The notes under the pieces were generated by a model. The model was given only the letters and a program-made list of their open reading frames with translations, ran no database searches and was not told where the DNA came from. DNA of 64,000 nt from Pseudomonadota bacterium (lineage in GTDB: Bacteria; Pseudomonadota; Gammaproteobacteria; Burkholderiales; Burkholderiaceae_C), in NCBI GenBank assembly GCA_018241225.1, contig JAFEEG010000047.1:1-64000 (forward strand), written 5' to 3'. The translations under genes were made by a program, and so were the position numbers. Numbering within the stretch: the stretch's first letter is position 1; each line of letters starts with the position of its first letter. This document shows positions 59,719 to 64,000 of the stretch, piece by piece.

Positions 59719-60777
59719 ATGTCCAAGTTCCAAGCCCTCACGCTTGATCGCGTCGCGCTGCGCTTCGGACCCTTCCAGGCGCTGGACGACTTCTCGCTCA
59801 CGATCCGGGCGGGCGAGTTCGTCTCCCTGCTGGGACCGTCGGGCTGCGGCAAGTCGACCGCACTCAACTGCCTGTCGGGCCTGCTGAAGATCTCCTCAGG
59901 CGCCATCACCCTCGACGACAGGCGCATCGACGTGCTGCCGCCAGAACGGCGCGGCTTCGGGATGGTGTTCCAGAACTACGCCTTGTTTCCGCATCTCAGC
60001 GTGCGGCGCAACGTGGCCTTCGGGCTAGAGATGCGCAAGGTGCCCAAGGCCGAGGTCGAGCAGCGCGTGGAGCGCGCCCTGGCCACGGTGCGCCTGGCCA
60101 ACCAGATCGACAAGCTCCCGGGCCAGCTCTCCGGCGGCCAGCAGCAGCGCGTGGCTATTGCGCGCGCCGTGGCCATCGAGCCGCCCCTGGTGCTGATGGA
60201 CGAGCCCCTGTCGAATCTCGACGCCAAGCTGCGCCTGGAGCTGCGCCATGAGATCAAGCGGCTGCACCATGCGCTCGGCCTCACCACCATCTACGTCACG
60301 CACGACCAGGACGAGGCGTTGTCGCTCTCGGACCGCATCGTCGTAATGCGCGACGGCCGTATCCAGCAGCAAGGTGCGCCCGAGGCACTCTACAACGCAC
60401 CGGACAACCTCTATGTGGCGCGATTCATGGGGTATCGCAACGCGTTCCCGGTGAGCATGGACCGCGCGACGGCCGTGGTCGGCCAGGGACCTGGCGCGAT
60501 GCGCTTCGACGGGCTTGCCGCGCCGTCGGGCGGCCAGGCGGCTTCGCTGGCCTTCAGGCCGGATGACGTCAAGCTCGCCTCCACGGGTATTGCCGCCGAG
60601 GTGGCACAGGTCGAGTACTGCGGCCAGCAGTGGCTGGTGGACCTGAGGGTGGCCGACGGCACGCACATCACCATGGAAACACATGAACGCGTGGCCATGG
60701 GCGAGCAGGTGAAGTTCAGCGTCGCGCCCGAACGAATCCGCCTCTTTGCCGACGCCTATGTGCCGGAGGCCGGATGA
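59719..60777 (+). CDS. ABC transporter ATP-binding protein
   Basis: This 352-residue ATPase has Walker A GPSGCGKST (39-47), a Q-loop MVFQNYALFPHLSV, signature LSGGQQQRVAIARA (about 137-150), Walker B LVLMDEPLSNLD and an H-loop TIYVTHDQDEAL. The C-terminal part (about 235-350) is a TOBE/MOI-type regulatory domain with LAFRPDDVKLA. This places it in the MalK/UgpC/PotA group that energises importers of sugars, glycerol phosphate or polyamines. It starts three bases after the binding-protein stop and overlaps the permease gene by four bases, so the subunits are tightly coupled. Confidence 0.93.
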   Translation: MSKFQALTLDRVALRFGPFQALDDFSLTIRAGEFVSLLGPSGCGKSTALNCLSGLLKISSGAITLDDRRIDVLPPERRGFGMVFQNYALFPHLSVRRNVAFGLEMRKVPKAEVEQRVERALATVRLANQIDKLPGQLSGGQQQRVAIARAVAIEPPLVLMDEPLSNLDAKLRLELRHEIKRLHHALGLTTIYVTHDQDEALSLSDRIVVMRDGRIQQQGAPEALYNAPDNLYVARFMGYRNAFPVSMDRATAVVGQGPGAMRFDGLAAPSGGQAASLAFRPDDVKLASTGIAAEVAQVEYCGQQWLVDLRVADGTHITMETHERVAMGEQVKFSVAPERIRLFADAYVPEAG

Positions 60778-61634
60778 ACGGCGTCGTCGCGGGGCGCGAC
60801 CTGCGCGTCCTACTGCTCGTGCCTGCCGTACTGGCGGTGCTGATGCTTTTCATCTACCCCTTCGCCTATGGCGTGCTGCTGTCGATCCGGCCGGCCGAAG
60901 GCGCGTGGACGGCCAATTACGTGCGCTTCTTCTCCGAGCCGCGCCTGTACCAGACCATCGGCACCACCCTGCTGATCTCGCTGCCCGTCACCATCTTCAA
61001 CCTGCTCATCGCCCTGCCGATGGCCTACCTGCTGCGGGTGCCGAGCAGGACGCAGCGTCTCATCGCGGCGGCGCTGGTAATTCCCATGACGCTCGGGACA
61101 GTGCTGGTGGCGCAGGGCATGCTCACCTATCTGTCGCCCAACGGATGGTTCAACCGCACACTGCTGCACCTGGGATTCATCTCGCAGCCGCTGCAGCTTC
61201 TGCACGGGCCATTGGCAGTCATCCTGTCATTGGTGATCACCGGGTTCCCTTTCGCGTTCCTGATGCTGCTGTCCTATGTGACGGGCATCGATCCGTCGCT
61301 TGGCCGCGCTGCTTCCACCTTGGGCGCATCACCCGCCGCGCAGTTCAAGCGCGTCTACCTGCCGCTGCTGGTGCCGGGCCTGGTTACCACGTTCTGCCTG
61401 GTTTTCGTTCAGGCATTCGCCGTATTTCCGTCCGCCGTGCTGTTGGGCTCGCCCGCTGGATCCACGCGTGTGATCTCACTGGCCGCCTATGAGGCTGCAT
61501 ATGAAGACTTCAACTATTCGATGGCCTCGTCCATCGCCCTCGTCATGGGAGCCGTCCAGCTCGTCATCGTGCTCTTCGCCCTCGGCATCCGACGCGCGGC
61601 CTATCGCGGGCCGGCCAGCGGCGGAAAGGGCTGA
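60774..61634 (+). CDS. ABC transporter permease, first subunit
   Basis: The 286-residue membrane protein has about six hydrophobic helices and the permease coupling loop EAA-like motif (SLGRAASTLGASPAAQFKRV, about 180-199) that docks to the ATPase. The N-terminus LRVLLLVPAVLAVLMLFIYP is the first membrane helix. It resembles PotB/UgpA-type inner-membrane subunits. The start overlaps the ATPase stop as ATGA. It pairs with the second permease gene four bases downstream to form the channel. Confidence 0.9.
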   Translation: MNGVVAGRDLRVLLLVPAVLAVLMLFIYPFAYGVLLSIRPAEGAWTANYVRFFSEPRLYQTIGTTLLISLPVTIFNLLIALPMAYLLRVPSRTQRLIAAALVIPMTLGTVLVAQGMLTYLSPNGWFNRTLLHLGFISQPLQLLHGPLAVILSLVITGFPFAFLMLLSYVTGIDPSLGRAASTLGASPAAQFKRVYLPLLVPGLVTTFCLVFVQAFAVFPSAVLLGSPAGSTRVISLAAYEAAYEDFNYSMASSIALVMGAVQLVIVLFALGIRRAAYRGPASGGKG

Positions 61635-61638
61635 TCCG

Positions 61639-62481
61639 ATGACGCACAAGAGCGATCTTGCCCAGAGCGCATTCCGCATCGCCTTCGGCGTGCTGATGGC
61701 GTTCATCATCATCAACGTCGCCGCCATCGTGGCCGTGGTGGTGGTCAACTCCTTCGGCACGCAATGGTTCACCGGTTGGCTGCCGGAAGCCCTCACCACC
61801 AACTGGTACACCCGCGCCTGGAAGGAATTCCAACTGGGCGATGTGCTGTGGACCACCGCGCTGGCCGTGGGTGCGGTCGTGCTGCTGTCGGTACTGATCG
61901 GCGTGCCGGCGGCTTATGTGCTGGCCCGCGTCGACTTTCCGAGCAAGCGGCTCGTCACGCTGCTGTTCCTGCTGCCGCTGCTAGTGCCGCCTATGACCTA
62001 CGGGATTCCGCTGGCCACGGTGCTCTACCAGGTCAACCTGGGCGGCACGCTGTGGGGCGTGATCCTCGCCAACCTGGTGCCCTGCGCCCCTTTCGTGGTG
62101 ATGGTGATGACGCCGTTCATCGAACAGATCGACACGCGGGTGGAAGTCGCCGCGCGCGTCTTCGGTGCCGACACTCTCACCATCTTCCGCCGCATCCTCA
62201 TGCCCTTGCTGATGCCAGGGATCATGGCGGCCGCATTGCTGGTGCTGGTGCGCACGATCTCGATGTTCGAGCTGACCTTCCTCACCGCCGGTGCCGACAG
62301 CCAGACGCTGGTGGTGGCGCTCTACTACGCCGTCTTCGCTGCCGGCATCCGCTCGGCCCAGTCGATCGACGCCATGGCCGTCATCTACATGCTGACCACG
62401 CTCGTGTGGGTGCTGATCGCATTCCGCTTCATCGACCCGACGCAGATGGTCGGCAAGGTCCGGGTCCAGAAATCATCATGA
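61639..62481 (+). CDS. ABC transporter permease, second subunit
   Basis: The 280-residue partner permease has about six membrane helices, starting FRIAFGVLMAFIIINVAAIV. The coupling loop reads VEVAARVFGADTLTIFRRIL (about 169-188), the EAA-type motif contacting the ATPase. It resembles PotC/UgpE-type subunits. The ATG at 61639 follows the first permease by four bases; longer upstream starts in the same frame lie inside that gene. Its stop overlaps the start of the uronate-dehydrogenase-like gene. Confidence 0.9.
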   Translation: MTHKSDLAQSAFRIAFGVLMAFIIINVAAIVAVVVVNSFGTQWFTGWLPEALTTNWYTRAWKEFQLGDVLWTTALAVGAVVLLSVLIGVPAAYVLARVDFPSKRLVTLLFLLPLLVPPMTYGIPLATVLYQVNLGGTLWGVILANLVPCAPFVVMVMTPFIEQIDTRVEVAARVFGADTLTIFRRILMPLLMPGIMAAALLVLVRTISMFELTFLTAGADSQTLVVALYYAVFAAGIRSAQSIDAMAVIYMLTTLVWVLIAFRFIDPTQMVGKVRVQKSS

Positions 62482-63290
62482 GCACCATCCAGAAGAAGCT
62501 TCTCCTCATCACCGGTGCAGCCGGACAGGTCGGCTCGGCCTTGCGCCCCTTGCTGCGCGAGCGCTATCGCCTTCGCCTGCTCGACCGCCAGCCGATCACG
62601 CCGGTCGAGGACGAGGAGGCCATTGCCGGCGACATCTGCGACGCGGCACTTGCCGAACGGGCCGTGGCCGGCGCCGACGCGGTGCTGCACCTGGCCTGCA
62701 TCCACGGGCCGGCGGTGAAGTTCGAATCGACCCTGGGGCCCAACTACCAGGCCACGCTGCAGTTGCTGGAGGCATCGCAGCGGCATGGCGTCAAGCGCTT
62801 CGTCTTTGCCAGCAGCCACCATGTGTTGGGGCAGTACCGCGCGGATGCCGCTCACTTCTTCGATGCGCTCAAGCCCGCACCCGACAGCTACTACGGCATG
62901 AGCAAGGTCTTTGGCGAAAGTGCCTGCGCGAGCTATGCACTGCGCGGCGGGCCGGCGTCGTTCGTCATCCGCATCGGCAACGCGGACGCCCAGGTGAGCG
63001 ATGCACGGCGCCTTCGGATCTGGGTCAGCATCCGTGACTTGGCACAGCTGATTTGCATCGGCCTGGAACATCCGGCCGTGGTCAGCGAGATCGTCTATGG
63101 CGTCTCCAACAGCCCGAACCCGCTGTTTGCCAACACGCGCGCGATCGACCTAGGCTACCAGCCGCAGGACAACGCGCGGGACTTCCTCGCGCCCGGCTTT
63201 CTCGACCGGGATGCGATGGACCCGCAAAGCTCCGGTCGCGACCATGTCGGCGGTGCCTACGCCGCCGCTGCGCTTGCATCGGTGCTGTGA
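62478..63290 (+). CDS. uronate-dehydrogenase-like NAD-dependent SDR
   Basis: This 270-residue short-chain dehydrogenase has the NAD-binding GAAGQVG (13-19), GDICDAAL, a Ser in RFVFASSHHVLG and the catalytic Tyr-x-x-x-Lys in DSYYGMSKVFGE. The next block, ASFVIRIGNADAQVSDARRL then RIWVSIRDLAQL, matches bacterial uronate dehydrogenases, which oxidise D-galacturonate or D-glucuronate to the aldaro-lactone. The length is usual for that enzyme (about 265). The ATGA overlap with the permease gene supports this start. It would feed aldarate to the galactarate dehydratases encoded in the neighbouring cluster. UDP-sugar epimerases are the main alternative. Confidence 0.83.
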   Translation: MSTIQKKLLLITGAAGQVGSALRPLLRERYRLRLLDRQPITPVEDEEAIAGDICDAALAERAVAGADAVLHLACIHGPAVKFESTLGPNYQATLQLLEASQRHGVKRFVFASSHHVLGQYRADAAHFFDALKPAPDSYYGMSKVFGESACASYALRGGPASFVIRIGNADAQVSDARRLRIWVSIRDLAQLICIGLEHPAVVSEIVYGVSNSPNPLFANTRAIDLGYQPQDNARDFLAPGFLDRDAMDPQSSGRDHVGGAYAAAALASVL

Positions 63291-63313
63291 GTGGCCGGCA
63301 GGGCGTTGTACGC

Positions 63314-64000
63314 ATGACGGGCATCATCGAGCTACGGCAAGGCGGTTCGGCCGTGCGCGTGGCACCCGAACTCGGCGGCCGCATCACGCGCGCCACTTTT
63401 CTGGACAGGGACGGGCGGCCCGTCGAGCTGTTCCATCCCTATCCTGAAGGCAACAAGTCGCTCCTTCATTGGGCCAAGGGCGGGATGTACCCGCTGATTC
63501 CCTACTGGGGGCGGATCGCCAATGCGCAGCTGCTTCAACAAGGAAGGCAGATTTCGTTGAGCCCTCATCCGGATGCGGTGCCTCATACCCTGCATGGCAC
63601 GGCCCACCAGTGCACTTGGCAGGTGGCGCGCCAGACGGAAAGCGAGCTCGACCTGCTACTCGACAAAGCGGCCGATTCGCATTGGCCCTGGCGCTACGAG
63701 ACGCAAATGTCGATCGTGCTGCAGCCCGACTCGCTGCGCGTGAGCCTATCGCTGCGCAACGCGGACAGGGATTCGATGCCCGGTGGAATCGGGCTGCATC
63801 CCTATCTGAACTGCGCTGCCTCCTCTTCGCTTCGATTCGCCGCCCGCGAGAGCTGGTCGATGACGCAGGACTTCCTGGCGCTGGAGTCATTACCCGTCGG
63901 CCCGGATCAGGACTTCAGCAGGAAAAGGAGGATCGGAGATCCGGGTTTCACCCACTGCTACGGCGGCTGGAGCGGATCGTTGACGCTGCAAAACGAGACC
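63314..64000 (+). CDS. aldose 1-epimerase (partial)
   Basis: The first about 229 residues of an aldose 1-epimerase-like protein are present; the frame is still open at the window end. It begins with the beta-sandwich strand IIELRQGGSAVRVAPELGGR and shows YPLIPYWGRIANAQL, PHTLHGTAHQCTWQV and the catalytic-type His in GGIGLHPYL. Mutarotases interconvert alpha and beta anomers of sugars, which would supply the anomer used by the uronate dehydrogenase. A GTG at 63287 in the same frame would overlap the preceding stop and is an alternative start. It belongs to the ABC importer operon. Confidence 0.85.
   Translation, partial: MTGIIELRQGGSAVRVAPELGGRITRATFLDRDGRPVELFHPYPEGNKSLLHWAKGGMYPLIPYWGRIANAQLLQQGRQISLSPHPDAVPHTLHGTAHQCTWQVARQTESELDLLLDKAADSHWPWRYETQMSIVLQPDSLRVSLSLRNADRDSMPGGIGLHPYLNCAASSSLRFAARESWSMTQDFLALESLPVGPDQDFSRKRRIGDPGFTHCYGGWSGSLTLQNET

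Noticed and set aside
1..64000. CRISPR arrays, insertion sequences, rRNA or tRNA genes
   Set aside because: No regularly spaced short repeats, transposase-like frames with terminal repeats, or rRNA/tRNA-like sequences were recognised.

Overview
The window looks like chromosomal DNA of a betaproteobacterium, most likely Burkholderiales/Comamonadaceae. It is GC-rich with strong third-position GC bias. It carries six Bug-type (TctC-like) periplasmic binding proteins, a DUF3422 protein, and long operons for sugar-acid catabolism. The family-level assignment is inference; no rRNA, tRNA or other taxonomic marker lies in the window.

Region 1 (about 1-9.8 kb) is accessory DNA. It holds small hypothetical genes, an antitoxin relic, a 102-bp tandem repeat, a poly-glycine lipoprotein, a ParD antitoxin with no visible ParE, an XRE regulator, two tandem metallophosphoesterases, an Xre/MbcA/ParS-type antitoxin with no RES toxin beside it, a HAD-family protein, and three small unknowns.

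Region 2 (9.8-24.5 kb) is a defence island ending at a tyrosine recombinase. On the minus strand sits a four-gene SMC/condensin-like operon with 4-bp overlaps: SMC ATPase, MksE-like, MksF-like, and a short Toprim protein. It resembles Wadjet/MksBEFG, but the gene order is SMC first rather than jetA-B-C-D. Upstream of it, also on the minus strand, are a coiled-coil membrane protein, an OLD-family ATPase with a Toprim nuclease domain, and a UvrD-like helicase: a Gabija-like pair with an extra membrane partner. Divergent to these is a two-gene unit ending in a putative AbiC-type abortive-infection membrane protein. An SRAP (HMCES/YedK) gene and a LexA box follow the integrase.

Region 3 (26-64 kb) is metabolic and devoted to aldonic, aldaric and uronic acids. 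Cluster A (26.1-38.1 kb) has a LacI regulator with three operators, a divergent DHDPS-family protein, an enolase-superfamily dehydratase, a D-2-hydroxyacid dehydrogenase, an alpha-ketoglutaric-semialdehyde-dehydrogenase-like enzyme, an Ldh-family oxidoreductase and five Bug proteins. Cluster B (38.3-45.6 kb) has an IclR regulator fused to an SMP-30-like propeller, divergent from an RraA-like, NTF2-like, aldehyde dehydrogenase, Dabb, Ldh and DUF3422 series. Cluster C (45.6-57.4 kb) has a talarate/galactarate dehydratase, a Bug protein, two UxaA/GarD-family dehydratases, two overlapping LacI regulators, a GudP-type transporter, an IlvD/Edd dehydratase and a mannonate dehydratase, with several palindromic operators. 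Cluster D (57.5-64 kb) has a LysR regulator divergent from an ABC importer, a uronate-dehydrogenase-like enzyme and an aldose epimerase cut by the window end.

Together the metabolic genes suggest the oxidative route uronate -> aldarate -> keto-deoxy-aldarate -> 2-oxoglutarate semialdehyde -> 2-oxoglutarate, plus mannonate/aldonate dehydration to 2-keto-3-deoxy acids. Exact substrates are inferred from family membership and context.
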